A DNA stretch of 64,000 bases, taken from Bombyx mori (taxonomy: Eukaryota > Arthropoda > Insecta > Lepidoptera > Bombycidae). A program made the translations under genes and the position numbers. Shown here in pieces: positions 11,484 to 23,474 of the stretch. The notes below the pieces were generated by a model that was not told where the DNA came from, did no database searches, and was given only the letters and a program-made list of their open reading frames with translations. Location of the stretch: assembly GCF_030269925.1 (NCBI RefSeq), contig NC_085123.1, positions 1,736,001 through 1,800,000 of the forward strand, written 5' to 3'. The first letter of the stretch is position 1. Each line of letters opens with the position of its first letter.

Positions 11484-11775
11484 GCCCCGGGACCACACCG
11501 ACCAACATCGGCCTTCGCATCTAGATCTAAACAAAACTGTTCGTATATTCCGGTTTTAGTTTTAGTTTTAATTCGTTCCAGTAAGTGCACGATAAATGAG
11601 AGAATGTAAATATGTATGTGTTCTTGTATGCGTTTTTAATAATTGGTTTACCTGGATGACACACTTAGTGCATAGTAATAATATTTTCAACTCCCATATT
11701 TCAACGTTTCATTGTCTAAGCCTATATTATTTTACGGCTACTATCACAATAAAGTTACACGATATTTATTGGGTT
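11484..11775 (+). promoter_or_regulatory. 3' UTR and candidate poly(A) signal of the chitinase
   Basis: AATAAA at 11748-11753 lies about 265 bases after the stop codon. No further frame continues. A longer transcript using AT-rich sequence near 12.5 kb cannot be excluded. Confidence 0.55.
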
Positions 11776-11783
11776 AAATAGTG

Positions 11784-12670
11784 AGGTGTGATAATACGTT
11801 TTAATGTGTGAAATTCTTGATTTTCTAATTAATAAGATCATAAAATTTCCTATTTTATATTTTTATATTAAATTATCGTACTTTAGTTTTCTTTAAAAAA
11901 ACTTTCTTCTCCCAAAAATACGGATGATACTAAAACCATTTTATTTTTTGTTAGAAAACTGAAATTTAAGAGCTTTCCAAGTTAACATAGCTTTGTCACT
12001 ATTTACGCGTTCAGAGATGTGCTTTGAGTTTCCAAAAACGATTTTTTGCACCAAAACAAAAGTCAAAAAATGGGTTTTCGTTTCCACATAGCTTTTGATA
12101 ACAAGAATTCGAATCACATATACCTTTACATGGTCAATTTGTATTTTAATTACGTTAACATCACGTGAATATTGTTCGTGCAATTAGGGTTTAACTATTC
12201 GAATCACGTTTGGTCTCCGACGCTAAAGGCAATAGTTCCAAATGACCTCCTTTGTATAAGTACGTGTTCAGTGTTTTTGGGAAACTAATATAATTTTTCT
12301 TCTATTTTTTTCTGGAATAGATTTTTAGTTAATCATTTTATAATAACTCAATACTCAGATCAGCTAAAATCACTGCCTATTTAAACGACCAATGTCGGTT
12401 GAGGTTTTTTTTTGGACAAAAAAAAACAATTAAATTAAAAATGTGTGACATTATTTTAATTATTGTAGTTAGGTTAAGATAAAAATTAAGATTTTGTAAA
12501 TATTGTATTTAGATACAAATGAGATGTAAGAGTATTATTAAAGATTTTTATAAAAAAAATATTTTTGTTTATTTATTTCTAAGCGTTTACGAGGATTTTG
12601 TTGATCCATTCAATCTTCTAATAGCAGTCACATCCTTCTTAATTGCAAGATGGTTTCCTACGCGTGCGGG
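11784..12670. other. Intergenic, AT-rich, no gene seen
   Basis: Short frames only. No repeat family that I recognise. Immediately downstream of the chitinase 3' UTR. Confidence 0.5.
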
Positions 12671-12675
12671 GGTCT

Positions 12676-13300
12676 TGGCATGGCGTCGTGTAAGCCCGCA
12701 CAGGCAGGTACTACCACTCTTTTTTTCGGACCCCGCGCCTAGGGGCGCGCGTGGTATGTTGTACTTGACGGACTGCAGATGTTGAGAGCAGATCGCGGGC
12801 CCAAGGATGTTTTGGGGCCCTACCCACTAAACGACTCCCCTGCACTGTTACATCCGACTTTGGATCTCCGTCCGGGGTCAGAACCCGATCAGAGTAAGGG
12901 GGTTCCCGCGGTCAACACTACAACCAGACTCGCGGCGCCACCCGGTCGAGGCGACAGTCAAGACTATACGTCGGTCGTCTCGGTACGGCAGCCCGACAGG
13001 CCGCCCCAGGTGGTACCGCTGGTGCTCCGGAATACTCCGCTAGACCAGAACCAACCAGCCAGGTCGGAACGCGATACACCATCAACCGGTTGCTCTTAAA
13101 CAACAGTTCCGTGGAACTGCTGCCATGCAGCACGCTAGAGCACAGTCAGCACGCCGCGTGGGCTTAACCGGGGGGAGGAGGGGAGGTACTACCACCCTGG
13201 CTATTACCGCCGTCCAACAGTAATGCGTTTAAGCTTGAAGGCAAGCAGCCGTTGTACTGTAAAACTGCAACATAGAACTTATATCTGATCCAGACGGGCC
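12676..13300 (+). repeat. Old Bm1-type SINE interrupted by an R1-clade LINE fragment
   Basis: Left part cgtgtaagcccgcacaggca ending aggtactaccactct; right part restarts aggtactaccaccct and goes on to agtaatgcgtttaagcttga. The two halves are contiguous once the 463-bp insertion is removed. Confidence 0.65.
12721..13183 (-). mobile_element. R1-clade LINE 3' UTR fragment with target-site duplication
   Basis: Begins with a short T-run (poly-A tail on the minus strand) and matches 50977-51450 (actaaacgactcccctgcac, cgcggtcaacactacaacca). Flanked by near-identical 15-base repeats at 12706-12720 and 13184-13198. Only the 3' region is present. Confidence 0.75.
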
Positions 13301-13889
13301 TTTACTTCGTTCGTACGCCTAATTAAATAATAATAATGATAAAACAAAGAACGCCCTGGCACTAATCAATGAATTAAGCAGAAAAATAAGAAATCTTGTT
13401 CTCAAACTTATCTATGAGTAAGCATTAAAAAAACAATAAAATGTATCGATATAAAAATGCATTTAATAAACAAAGTCATCTTTTGAATGTAATTTTGAAC
13501 ATTCAATCAACATAATTCTAGTTTTAATACATTCACCTTGACATTACGATCGAGTTGTAAATGTCATTCTATTCGGCATGATAATTTAATTTCTTCGTTT
13601 CGTTTCAAATTATAATCGATATACCATTAGGTGCTACTTTTTAATTGTATTCGTTCTATTACCTGGGTGAACTAGCTCACGCTATGTCTGGGACAAAGTC
13701 GTTACCAGACTTAAGATCCATCTCACCTATCCTGACACGCTAGGTCTAAGTCTGCATTGTATGACAAAACGGCTGCCCTTTGTAACAAACTCTCTAAAAC
13801 TGTTTGGACAGGGGTAGACGCACCTACCTGTGTGTACACTCTACCAGAAAATGTAATTCGGTGACCGAAGTTTTTCTCCCTTGGTGCAC

Positions 13890-14047
13890 AGTGTACTATT
13901 TTATCTATAATTAAAAAAATATATATATTGACATTCTGAACTCCTTCTCTGCAGTCTCTATAAGTGTGGGAAATTTCATACTCCTCCGTCCGCGCAATTT
14001 TCATAAAAAGGGGTACAATGTTTTTGGTTCACGTATTAGTTTATAGA
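13890..14047 (-). mobile_element. Helitron-like element, 5' end fragment
   Basis: Shares tcatactcctccgtccgcgc and ttcacgtatta with the longer copy at 25118-25537. Ends tatagat, i.e. 5'-TC on the minus strand. Confidence 0.5.
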
Positions 14048-14614
14048 TAAATAAATCTACCGTCAATTCACATGGACGAGTTCTAGTTATAACATGTGTC
14101 CATAAAAAGACGTGCAGAAAAAAAATCAGGAGAATATATATTATTATTCTTTCGCTAAAATAAATAGGATTCCGAACGCGAGGCCACGTTTGCCCTATAA
14201 ATTTTGTAGCACGTGCGACAAACAGTCTACGTAACAGTTTTATAAAATACATGCAGACCAAGTTAGATTTAACATTGAAATTCAATTTGTTTTGATAAAA
14301 TTCATTAAGCCACTCCGATTGAAATAGAAATTTTGCCGAATCATCTCGTAGAGGGCTGTGTGGTGCGTTCAAAAGTACGGGCACATGATAAATATTAGTA
14401 ATTAATATAGGCAATTCTTAATAGTTCTAAATATAAACTATTGGAAAAAATATTGGGGATAAAACTTTTGAATATATTAATAACGATATTTTCGAATTTT
14501 TTAAATCTAGCCACTCCAAGTTAAAGCTTTCTGTGACACAGAGCCGTTAAAAAGTGAAGTAAATAATTGAACAACCGTTTTTAATCGCTCCTAAAATTTA
14601 AATTTCAATATTTT

Positions 14615-14860
14615 GTTTTAAAACGTGATGCGTAGAGAGGAGATGCATGTGAATAGGTGTGGAAATGGTAGTGCAAGGTAGAGGGGAAGAGGTCGACCCA
14701 AGAAGACATGGATGGAGTGTGTTAATGACGATATGAGAGAGAGAAGAGTGAGTGTTGAGATGACGGCTGATAGAAGAGAATGGAACAGAAAAATTCGTTG
14801 TGCCGACCCCATCTAGTGGGATAAGGTGGAGAAAATTAAGAAGATTTTCTTTTAAAATGA
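14615..14860 (+). pseudogene. RTE-type LINE ORF C-terminus, broken
   Basis: Across frames it reads GRGRPKKTWMECVNDDM, then DRREWNRKIRCADPI and an in-frame stop before WDKVEKIKK. This RGRPxxxWxDCVxDDM ... CADP pattern marks the end of an insect RTE-like ORF. Related pieces lie at 30040-30245 and 56540-56710. Confidence 0.6.
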
Positions 14861-15268
14861 AACGATACGCAATAATATACAAAAAACGTATTCAATTTTT
14901 GTATTAAATAATTACATAAAAAAATATATTTTTAAGCATTTATTTTTGTTTTTCTATATTAAAGTCAGAATGGCATTATTATGGAACCATTGAAAAATTA
15001 ATTAGTGCCTCTTTTTTATTTTTAATATTTGAATGTAAAAATTTTAGCGTATAGGCTTATAATAATAAAATCATAAAGCCACGAAACAGATTAATTAAAA
15101 GAAGCACTAAAAGAAGAAACAAAAAACGTTCCTCTTAGTGACACGGTGCAATAAATATAAGGACATAATATTATAACCCAGAGAAGGTTGACGGCTGGCG
15201 GCCGTTGTAAAACTCATGCCAAATCCCTTTAAGCCATGATGAGAGAAAAGACAAGAGAAAAAAGAAGA

Positions 15269-15514
15269 TTTGATTTTTATTGCTTAGATGGATGGACGAG
15301 CTCACAGCCCACCTGGTGTTAAGTGGTTACTGGAGCCCATAGACATCTACGACGTAAATGCGCCACCCAGCTTGAGATATATGTTTTAAGGTCTCAGTAT
15401 GGTTACAACGGCTGCCCCACCCTTCAAAGCGAAACGTATTACTGCTTCACGGCAGAAATAGACGGGGTGGTGGTACCTACCCGTGCGGACTCACAAGAGA
15501 TCTTACCACTAGTA
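15269..15514 (-). repeat. Bm1-type SINE, 5'-truncated
   Basis: From ttattgcttagatggatgga to agagatcttaccactagta. Confidence 0.83.
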
Positions 15515-15654
15515 AAAAATCGAAATGTTGCACGATCGCTTGAAACTTGCTTGATAAATGTTTTTATTTCTTTATTGTAAGGACATACAAAAGCGTTCAC
15601 ATTCTGTACGTGAACTGAGCAACTGTTAACACATTCTGTATCCTTTTCGGAGTC

Positions 15655-15778
15655 AAAATTTCAGCAGAAAGCAGCGACTTCACTCTGTCCCTGGTATTGT
15701 CGACGTCCGTACGCGACGAAATTCACCATCAAGTGGTCCGTATGCTCTCTCGTCTGCCTACACAGACAAAAAAAACTT
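15655..15778 (+). repeat. CR1-like LINE 3' end, diverged
   Basis: Contains agcgacttcactctgtccct and gtatgctctctcgtctgcct, close to the LINE 3' UTR at 2760-2870, followed by aaaaaaa. Confidence 0.5.
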
Positions 15779-15779
15779 C

Positions 15780-16690
15780 AGGTGCAGGACACTTAAATCG
15801 CTTAAGATTCTCGCCCCGTCCCCATTTAGGTTTCACGTGTCCGGCGCAGTGAACATGGCGCAAATAGAGATCTCTTTGATATTAGTTCCATTCGAAATGG
15901 TATTGGATACGTGACCGATAGTAACGATTCAAAATTCACCGATCTGAAAATGTATTTACTGACCGTTTATTGTTTGGTTTATTGTTTATTTTGATATCTG
16001 ACACTTATCGTGAACAGTCAAACCAGCTGCCAGACCTCAGGATACCTCCATTTCGTTCGTTTTCTGTGTAATGAAAAGTATCGTGAGTTATATTTAGGCG
16101 TATAACACATGTCTTGTATTCTATGATGGCTACCACCAACCTTCGTCACGGAAACACATAGAGGATCAAACTTTCCGTAGACTCAGGGATCCTGAACGAC
16201 CTCGATAAATTTTCACAATAAAATCTACCCCGATCTAGAAGTCCAGATATTTCTTTAGCCCGCTACGAATCACAGCTAACCCTTTTTAGATAAGGCCGTC
16301 TTGCTCCGCGCACCGTCCGATCAGAGCGATATAAACTCCACCGGCTTACCGTTAATGGGCCGTTATGCAAATCAGGCTTAATTCTCTTTTTGTATTTGTT
16401 CCTTTCAGGTACAATAAAGAAACAGGTAACATTAAGATTAGGAAATTCTTAGTTTTGTTCCTATCCATTCAAATTATTTTTCCAAGAACTATTTTAATGT
16501 ATTGATTGAGACCTTAATCTCATAATAGTCTCAAGTAAGCGCGTACAAAACTTTCCTAAAATTACCCTATATCCAGGGAAACTGACTCTAGGCGAATCTC
16601 AGTAATATTTCATCAGAAATTTAATTAGTTGTAGAAATCTTGTATGAGAACTTACTAGATGATGAGGTTAGTTGCCCTCAATTAAGAAAA
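15780..16690. other. No gene seen
   Basis: Mixed-composition intergenic sequence. No long frame, no clear splice-bounded exon, no repeat I can name. Confidence 0.45.
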
Positions 16691-16699
16691 ATAGTATTA

Positions 16700-16928
16700 T
16701 TATTCGCCAATAGATGTCGGGAAGAGTCATAAAGTTGATTATCGATAAAGTTGATTATTGAAAACACGAATAAAACAACATTTTCTGAAAATAAACAGTA
16801 GCTAGATCGATTTATCGCCCCCGAAATCCCCTGTATACTAAATTTTATGAAAATCGTTGGAACCGTTTCCGAGATTCAGATTATATTATATATATATACA
16901 AGAATTGCTCGTTTAAAGGTATAAGATA
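16700..16928 (-). mobile_element. Helitron-like element, partial
   Basis: Shares tgaaaatcgttggaaccgtt and acaagaattgctcgtttaaa with the copy at 47739-48049. The CTAGT end is not evident. Confidence 0.5.
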
Positions 16929-17600
16929 AGATTAAAGCAGCTTAGAAGTTAGTCGTGGTATAAGCTGGAAGACTATTTTATCTATTTCTTGTCGCAGCTG
17001 GAAGTCGGACTTACGGTCTTCTTGCTGATAAATTCCTGGGATTCATGGACATCGCATAGCCAAAGCGATCGCGAAAGGTTTTCAGTCGTAAAAAAATCGG
17101 GCTATTCCGTAAATAAATAAATCCGTATTCCGTATAAATTTCTCCTCAGGCATGACAGTAAAGTTTCGTAATTGCCTGCCACTTATCCATAGGCTTCCCT
17201 TCACATAGTCGCTTTTCATATTCACTAAGCACTGATTTATATCACACATTAACGTGTTATAATCTCATATACAGTGCATCCGAAGCGTCTTAGTCGATGC
17301 ACAGAGAATTTATTCTATAGAACGACCTAACTATTTTGATACTATATTTTTTTAACTCACTTTTTTTGTATAGCTTGCTAAAAGAATTCACAGCCCACGT
17401 GGTGTCAAGTAGTAATATAGCCCATATAAAAATAGTTTCTACTCGATCTGACATACAAGCTATTTCTCTTTGACTGCGGGTCTGTACTCACAAAAATAGG
17501 TGCCACTGTGACAATAAATCGTAGCATCAAGATCGCGGTGGGTCATATTTATGATAACGGGATTCAACTTTAATGTACTGCAATAATAATTGATAAATCT

Positions 17601-17770
17601 GTTTTTTATTGCTTTTTTAGGCAGACGAGGATACGGTGCACCTGATAGTGAGTGGTTCCCGTCACCCATGGACTTCAGCAATGCCAGGGGCAAAGCCAAG
17701 CCGCTGCCTAATATTAAGTACTCTCCCCAAGCCTCGTTTGAAGAAGGACATGTCATAGCCCTCAGAAAAC
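17601..17770 (-). repeat. CR1-like LINE 3' end
   Basis: Antisense of the family: gtcacccatggacttcagca, atgccaggggcaaagccaag, cgtttgaagaaggacatgtc. Includes the last codons of the RT ORF and the 3' UTR. Confidence 0.65.
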
Positions 17771-18036
17771 ATTTATATCTGTATTTAATTTGATTGATAT
17801 TTGTTTTGATTATTTCTAAATAATGTCTAAATAAGCTTTTAATTAGTTACATGCATTACAGAAGCCAATTTCATATTATAATGAAGAAATGAAATTTAAT
17901 GAATTTCAAATAACCGATTCCTAAAGTTTTACAGAAATAATACGTTCAAGTATCAAGATTAACAAACTTGACACAAACTAGACGTGTTTTCGAATGCACA
18001 TTCCGCTTGAGCGCGTGCCAGTCGTTCGCTCCTATC

Positions 18037-18333
18037 AGTTCTCTAGGTCATTTCTTAGCGTTCGCGCGTCTTTTTAATTAAACACGGTGTAAACGAACCT
18101 ACAATATCACACGAAGCAGGACTACCACTACTTTAAAGTAATTAAAAAAAAAAACAACCTAAAGCGCGTGTGTAACGAAAAAATAATAAAGTGTCAAAAT
18201 TGGTTGGTTAAAGTTTTCGGGTGGCGATTCTGAAGAACGTGCAAATTCGATGCAATTTTGATTTTCTCTCGTGTGAAAAGTGCATGTGTTGATTCACTTG
18301 AAAGCGAAGTGCCGATGCGATTGACAGCTAAAG
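18037..18333 (+). promoter_or_regulatory. Candidate promoter and 5' untranslated first exon
   Basis: An arthropod initiator-like TCAGTT at 18035-18040 is followed by about 300 bases with short upstream frames (for example ATGTGTTGA and ATGCAATTTTGA) and then a donor, aaag|gtaata, at 18333/18334. If spliced to the acceptor at 37347/37348, the last upstream ATG would stop after 14 codons, as expected of a leader. It is repeat-free sequence between repeats. The link to the gene at 37.3 kb is inferred from strand and order only. Confidence 0.35.
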
Positions 18334-18436
18334 GTAATAATGAGTTGTCATAAATAATTAATGAGGCGTCAAAGCGACGTGCTAACTGTCAATTGTGATG
18401 TATCGGTGAAATTTATCTTGTTTATATGTATTTACA

Positions 18437-18868
18437 ACTAGCGGCCCGCTCCGGCTCCGCTTGGGTCTTTAGCAAAATTTTCAACGATAGTTGACTTAGT
18501 TTTATTTTTTAAAATAAAAAAACACTTATTGCGACATAACTTTAATAGTTAGACATGTCGCGACACTTTTTGTAAATAATAATGTGTTCTACAAAGTCGT
18601 AGTATATTATTTTATTCTATCATCAATAGTTTTCGCAGGGCACGCGATGTAAAGAATATTTTAGGTCATTTTTTTACACCTTGGGTTACATTTTTGGAGT
18701 TTTAGTAAGGATCCCTAATTTTTTTCAAAAAAGATTATAGTCTATGTCACTCGGGAATAGTGTAGCTTCCAAACAGTGAAATAATTTTTCAAATCTGTTC
18801 AGTAGATTCGGAGCCTATTCAATACAAACAAACAAACAAATCTTTCCTCTTTATAATATTAGTATAGA
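18437..18868 (-). mobile_element. Helitron-like element, complete ends
   Basis: Minus strand runs from TCTATACTAATATTATAAAG (18868 inward) to CTAGT (actag at 18437-18441), with a GC-rich agcggcccgctccggctccg next to the 3' end. No terminal inverted repeat. Confidence 0.65.
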
Positions 18869-18949
18869 TAATAAATAACTGTGATATTCATTCGCTTGAA
18901 CTAATGAATTCAATTTAGTTGTTAAATATCTTTAATAGGGTTAATAGGA

Positions 18950-19085
18950 GAACGAGCTTACGCTACATTTGATGGTAAGTGATGAGTGAAGCCCTTGGGC
19001 ATCACCACACGAATACCGCCACATAATTACGAAATGAGGTCGCATATTGTGGGCCCACACCGGTAGATACCACAATATAATATGT
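18950..19085 (-). repeat. Old Bm1-like remnant
   Basis: Diverged but ordered similarity: gagcttacgctacatttgat, cgaataccgccacataatta, ggtagataccac. Confidence 0.3.
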
Positions 19086-19471
19086 TTCTTCAGCGAAGAA
19101 AACGTGCATTACTACAATTTAAATTGAATAGAATTAATTGGAATTTCAAAACTGTGTGATAAGGTGTTCTGTTTTTGTTGTCCATAACTTTAAATAAGGT
19201 CGTGAACTTAAAAATTTAAAACCGAATTATTACATAAGAATTTTGATGTTATTCAACACAATATCCAAATATCGTCAAACAATACTTTAGTCAGTTCGTG
19301 ACCACGAAAAGTGTAATAAAGTCGGAAATTATTTAATGACGTTAATTAATAACGTGAGAATAAACGGTAAAAAAATTTTAAATTACGTATACGACTAGAG
19401 TTATTTCATGAAACTAAGAAACATTATAATAGAATGGAATAGAATTATAATTTTTAAGCTACTTATAAGCT

Positions 19472-19706
19472 TCTACTGGTGGACCTCTTGTGAGTCCGAA
19501 CGGGTAGGTACCACCACCCCGCCTATTTCTACCGTAATGCGTTTTGGTTTGAAGGGTGGGGCAGCCATTGTAACTATATTGAGACTTTAGAACTCACATC
19601 TCAAGGTGGGTGGCGGCATTTACGTTGTTACGTCTATGGGCTCCGGTAACCACTTAACACCAGATGGGCTGCGAGCTCGTCCAGCCATCTACGCAATAAA
19701 TAAAAA
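19472..19706 (+). repeat. Bm1-type SINE, 5'-truncated
   Basis: From tactggtggacctcttgtga to cagccatctacgcaataaat. Confidence 0.82.
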
Positions 19707-19995
19707 ATATTTTCGACAAAACCATATGCGTCTTCAGGTCAGTAGCTAACTCGGTCGGTCGGTCATTGATCTCTCTAACGAAATCAAAACGATCGCCGAT
19801 TGATCTTCACGTTAACCGCCAACATTCATATCACAGGAAATTAACTTTAATGGATCGTAGTAAGTAACGGTGCGCTATCAGAGAACTGTTTCGAAAACGC
19901 ACATACATACCACGTCTACAGACTGTATGTATATGGAAATTAAAAACGGATTTACAAAAAATTTCCATGCTCATTACATGGAAAGTTTTAGAGTT

Positions 19996-20247
19996 TTTTT
20001 TTTATTTATTTCTTAGATGGGTGGACAAGTTGACAGCCCACCTGGTGTTAAGTGGTCACTGGAGCCCATAGACATCTACAACGTAAATGCGCCACCCACC
20101 TTGAGGTATAAGTTTTAAGGTCTCAAGTATAGTTACAAACGCTGCCCCACCCTTCAAACCGAAACGCATTACTGCTTCACGGCAGAAATAGGCAGGGTGG
20201 TGGTACCTACCCGCGCGGACTCACAAGAGGTCCTACCACCAGTAGAA
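19996..20247 (-). repeat. Bm1-type SINE, 5'-truncated
   Basis: T-rich tail then ttagatgggtggacaagttg through gaggtcctaccaccagtaga. Confidence 0.84.
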
Positions 20248-20261
20248 TATCCTTTACTATC

Positions 20262-20304
20262 TATACTACATATACGTACCTACCTACCTACTACCTATAC
20301 CAGA
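20262..20304. repeat. TACC-type simple repeat
   Basis: cgtacctacctacctactac and neighbouring ctatac units, directly after the SINE. Confidence 0.55.
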
Positions 20305-20990
20305 TCACAAAATGCAATTCATTGGAAAGATCCGGCGAAAAAATCAGCAAGTTGCATCGGTTAGTTAGATTGCACGTCGAAATTTTTTGACCAGAGGCAG
20401 ATACCACATCCGGCTTTTTTCTACGCTATGTGATTGTTTGAAACTAACTCTAGTACGTATGAGCAATATCCAGTATGATCACCTCTTGGGCCATGAATTC
20501 AATTTCGAATTCACAAAGAGCCTTCTTAATGTAATCGAAGAAAATTCAATAATGAGATTGGATTGCCTAATTTGCTAATTCGATCGCAGCTTTGACCTTA
20601 AAATGGGCTGCATTCTATAATTATATACCGCTATGAACCTCAGTGGGATCAACCTGTCAAATGTCAACAGCCGGTAAAATTTGTAATTCAAATATCGAAC
20701 GTTTCGCATTAAAATATCTTGTTTAATACTGTCGAGACCCGTTCGAGATGTTATATCGCACGCGGATGCACGAAAGGTCGCATGACGCGATAATCGACTC
20801 CGTTTGTATTCTAAATTTATAGCTAAACATACACTAATTTGTCTAATGTTTTTTATTGAAAAAAAAAATCTTAATGCAAATTAAGAATACCTTTTTTGTT
20901 TGACATTGAGGTATCCATTTTACCGTGGGGATCACTCAGCCAGTTATATCGAACTCCAAGACGATTACCGTGCTATTATTACCAAGTTAT
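20305..20990. other. No gene seen
   Basis: A 63-codon frame at 20387-20578 has no recognisable domain, signal or splice context. No repeat named. Confidence 0.4.
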
Positions 20991-21000
20991 TTTTTAATCT

Positions 21001-21376
21001 CAGGCGGATACCAATTTTACTAATGAAATACGTACTAAACAAATTTTAATGTTCATGATTGACTTCCACGGTGAAGGAATAACATCGTGTAATAAGAATG
21101 AAACCCGCAAAATTATAAGTTGCGTAATTTCTGGTGGTAGGACCTCTTGTGAGTCCGCGCGGGTAGGTATCACCGCACTGCTTATTTCTGCCGTGAAGCA
21201 GTAATGCGTTTCGGTTTGATGGGTGTGGCAGCCGTTGTAACTATACTTGAGACCTTAGAACTTATATCTCAAGGTGGGTGGCGCATTTACGTCGTAGATG
21301 TCTATGGGCTCCAGTAACCACTTAACACCAGATGGGCTGTGAGCTTCTCCACTGATCTAGCAACAAAAAAAAAAGT
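21001..21376 (+). repeat. Bm1-type SINE, lacking most of the tRNA head
   Basis: Starts caggcggataccaattttac, just 3' of the B box, includes tgacttccacggtgaaggaa and ends at ctagcaacaaaaaaaaaa. Confidence 0.84.
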
Positions 21377-21949
21377 ACCTACATAAACCACCATTCGCTA
21401 ATCCAAATAAATCAGTTTTGACCTGATCCTAATTTCAAAATTAAACTTAAAGTCCTTTGTCTGTCATGACGTATATCCGAATAGCATTAATCGAATTAAT
21501 ATAATTAAATGTTAACAATCTAGATTAATCGCCCTCATATAAACGGATCAAGTCAAACGAGGTCAAACCGAAGCCCTAGGATACGAATGCTTTAGTATAA
21601 TTATCAACAAGCCATCGTACGTTATGGCCTGTAGAATTATTGCTTTTACTACAAATATCTCCAAGCGTTTTATCCTCGTAGTCAATTTACAATTTGGAGG
21701 TTCAATTAAAAAAACCATTGCAATGGTAACTTAAAAAATATTAGTACGCCGAGTTTGAGCTATCGGTTCTTCTTAGGACTGTCGTTTTTTTTCTTGTAAG
21801 CCCGGTGATATATACTTATATTAACATTGAACAAGTACTTAGGTTTTCTGTGAAGTTGAAATATACGATTTTATTTTTTTTAAAGTTTTAAGTGAAATAG
21901 ATCTATTATATATACCTATAGACTATACCACTATTCCCGAATCCAGCCT

Positions 21950-22757
21950 GTTCTTGATAAATTGAATGAGATCCGTCGAAGACACAAGTTTGCACGTTCA
22001 CTGCGAAGAAGGATCCCTTTGTCACGGTGCCGCAATTCCAGGGAGTATCTTTCCAACCTTCCACGAGTATCGCGATACCTGGGGTCGACATTTCGAGCGA
22101 TGTCCAATTTCGGAGTCATTTGGAAGGCAAAGCCAAGTTGGCGTCCAAAATGCTGGGAGCCTCAACAGATCGAGGCGGTACTTCACGCCTGGACAAAGAC
22201 TTTTGTTTTATAAAGCACAAGTCTAGCCTCGCGTGGAGTACTGCTGCCACCTCTGGGCCGGGGCTCCCAAATACCAGCTACTGCCATTCGACTCCATACA
22301 GAAGAGGGCCGTTCGGATTGTCGATAATCCCGTTCTCGCGTATCGCTTGGAACCTCTGGGTCTGCAGAGGGACTTCGCTTCTGAGCTGAAAATGCAGAGA
22401 TTTTGTACCGTATGTTCCATGGGGAGTGCTCTGAGAAATTATTTGAGATGATTCCATCATCTCGTTTCTTACTATCGCACCGCCCGCCACCGGAGTAGAG
22501 TTTATCCATACTACCTAGAGTCACTGCGGTTATCCACCGAGCGTTTCCAGAGATCTTTTTTGCCACATACCATCCGGATTTGGAATGAGCTCCCCTCCAC
22601 GGTGTTTCCCGAACGCTATGACATGTCCTTCTAGAAACGAGGCTTGTGGAGAGTACTTAACGGTGGGCAGCGGCTTGGCTCTGCCACTGGCATTGCTGAC
22701 GTCCATGGGCGACGTTAACCACTCCCCATAAGTTGGGCCATGTGCTCGTCTGCCTAA
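21950..22757 (+). pseudogene. 5'-truncated CR1-like LINE, RT C-terminal region, frameshifted
   Basis: Second copy of the LINE at 2105-2880. Frames shift between [20 protein letters not shown] (about 22085-22145), LLFYKAQV and [19 protein letters not shown] with [19 protein letters not shown] (22233-22345). A short unrelated insertion (ctgagctgaaaatgcaga) follows ggacttcgctt. Several indels make it non-functional. Confidence 0.75.
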
Positions 22758-22765
22758 GCAGGCAC

Positions 22766-22925
22766 TGATAGGTACTACCACCCGATTTATCTCTGATGCG
22801 AAACGATGGTGCATTCCAGTTTGTAAGGTCAAGGTATTTATTGTATTGTCGTAGAATTAAGACTTAGACATCATGCGTCGAGGTGGGGGACAGCATCAAC
22901 GATATGATGTCAATGGGCACAGCAA
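22766..22925 (+). repeat. Degenerate Bm1-like remnant
   Basis: ggtactaccacccgatttat, gatgcgaaacgatggtgcat and gtcgaggtggggg follow the SINE order with many changes, fused to the end of the preceding LINE. Confidence 0.35.
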
Positions 22926-22926
22926 T

Positions 22927-23177
22927 CTCCATACATAAAATATATAAAAATGAATTGTTGTTCGTTAGTCTCGCTACAACTCGAGAACGGCTGAACCGAT
23001 TTGGCTAATTTTGGTCTTGAATTAATTGTGGAAGTCCAGAGAAGGTTTAAAAGGTAGATAAATATGAAAATGCTCGGAATTCAATAAAAATAACAATTTT
23101 GTTTTTCCTTTGATGTGTCCCCCGTCGGTCTTTTATTTATCGATTGAGGCACTACGAAGTCTGCCGGGTCAGCTAGT
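22927..23177 (+). mobile_element. Non-autonomous Helitron-like element (family with GGGTCAGCTAGT end)
   Basis: Runs from a TC plus tatataaaaatgaa start to gtctgccgggtcagctagt. Shares gaagtccagagaaggtttaa and gatgtgtcccccgtcgg with copies at 28963-29250 and 46837-47123. Confidence 0.6.
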
Positions 23178-23221
23178 TATACAATAAAAGTACAAAAACG
23201 TTTTCATCTTTCTTTTCATCT

Positions 23222-23472
23222 TTTTTTTTCTTTTGCTTAGGTGGGTGGACGAGCTCACAGCCCACCTGGTGTTAAGTGGTTACTGGAGCGCATGGACATC
23301 TACAACGTAAATGCGCCACCCACCTTGAGTTAAAAGTTCTAAGATCTCAGTATAATTACAACGGCTGCTCCACCCTTCAAACCGAAACGCATTACTGCTT
23401 CACGGCAGAAATAGGCAGGGCGGTGGTACCGACCCGTGCGGACTCACAAGAGGTCCTACCACCAGTAATCAT
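23222..23472 (-). repeat. Bm1-type SINE, 5'-truncated
   Basis: From cttaggtgggtggacgagct to ggtcctaccaccagtaatca. Confidence 0.84.
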
Positions 23473-23474
23473 CT

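Noticed and set aside
12779..13099. A 106-codon + strand frame.
   Set aside because: Lies wholly in the antisense of an R1-clade LINE 3' UTR.
17590..17793. 67-codon + frame.
   Set aside because: Antisense of a CR1-like LINE 3' end.
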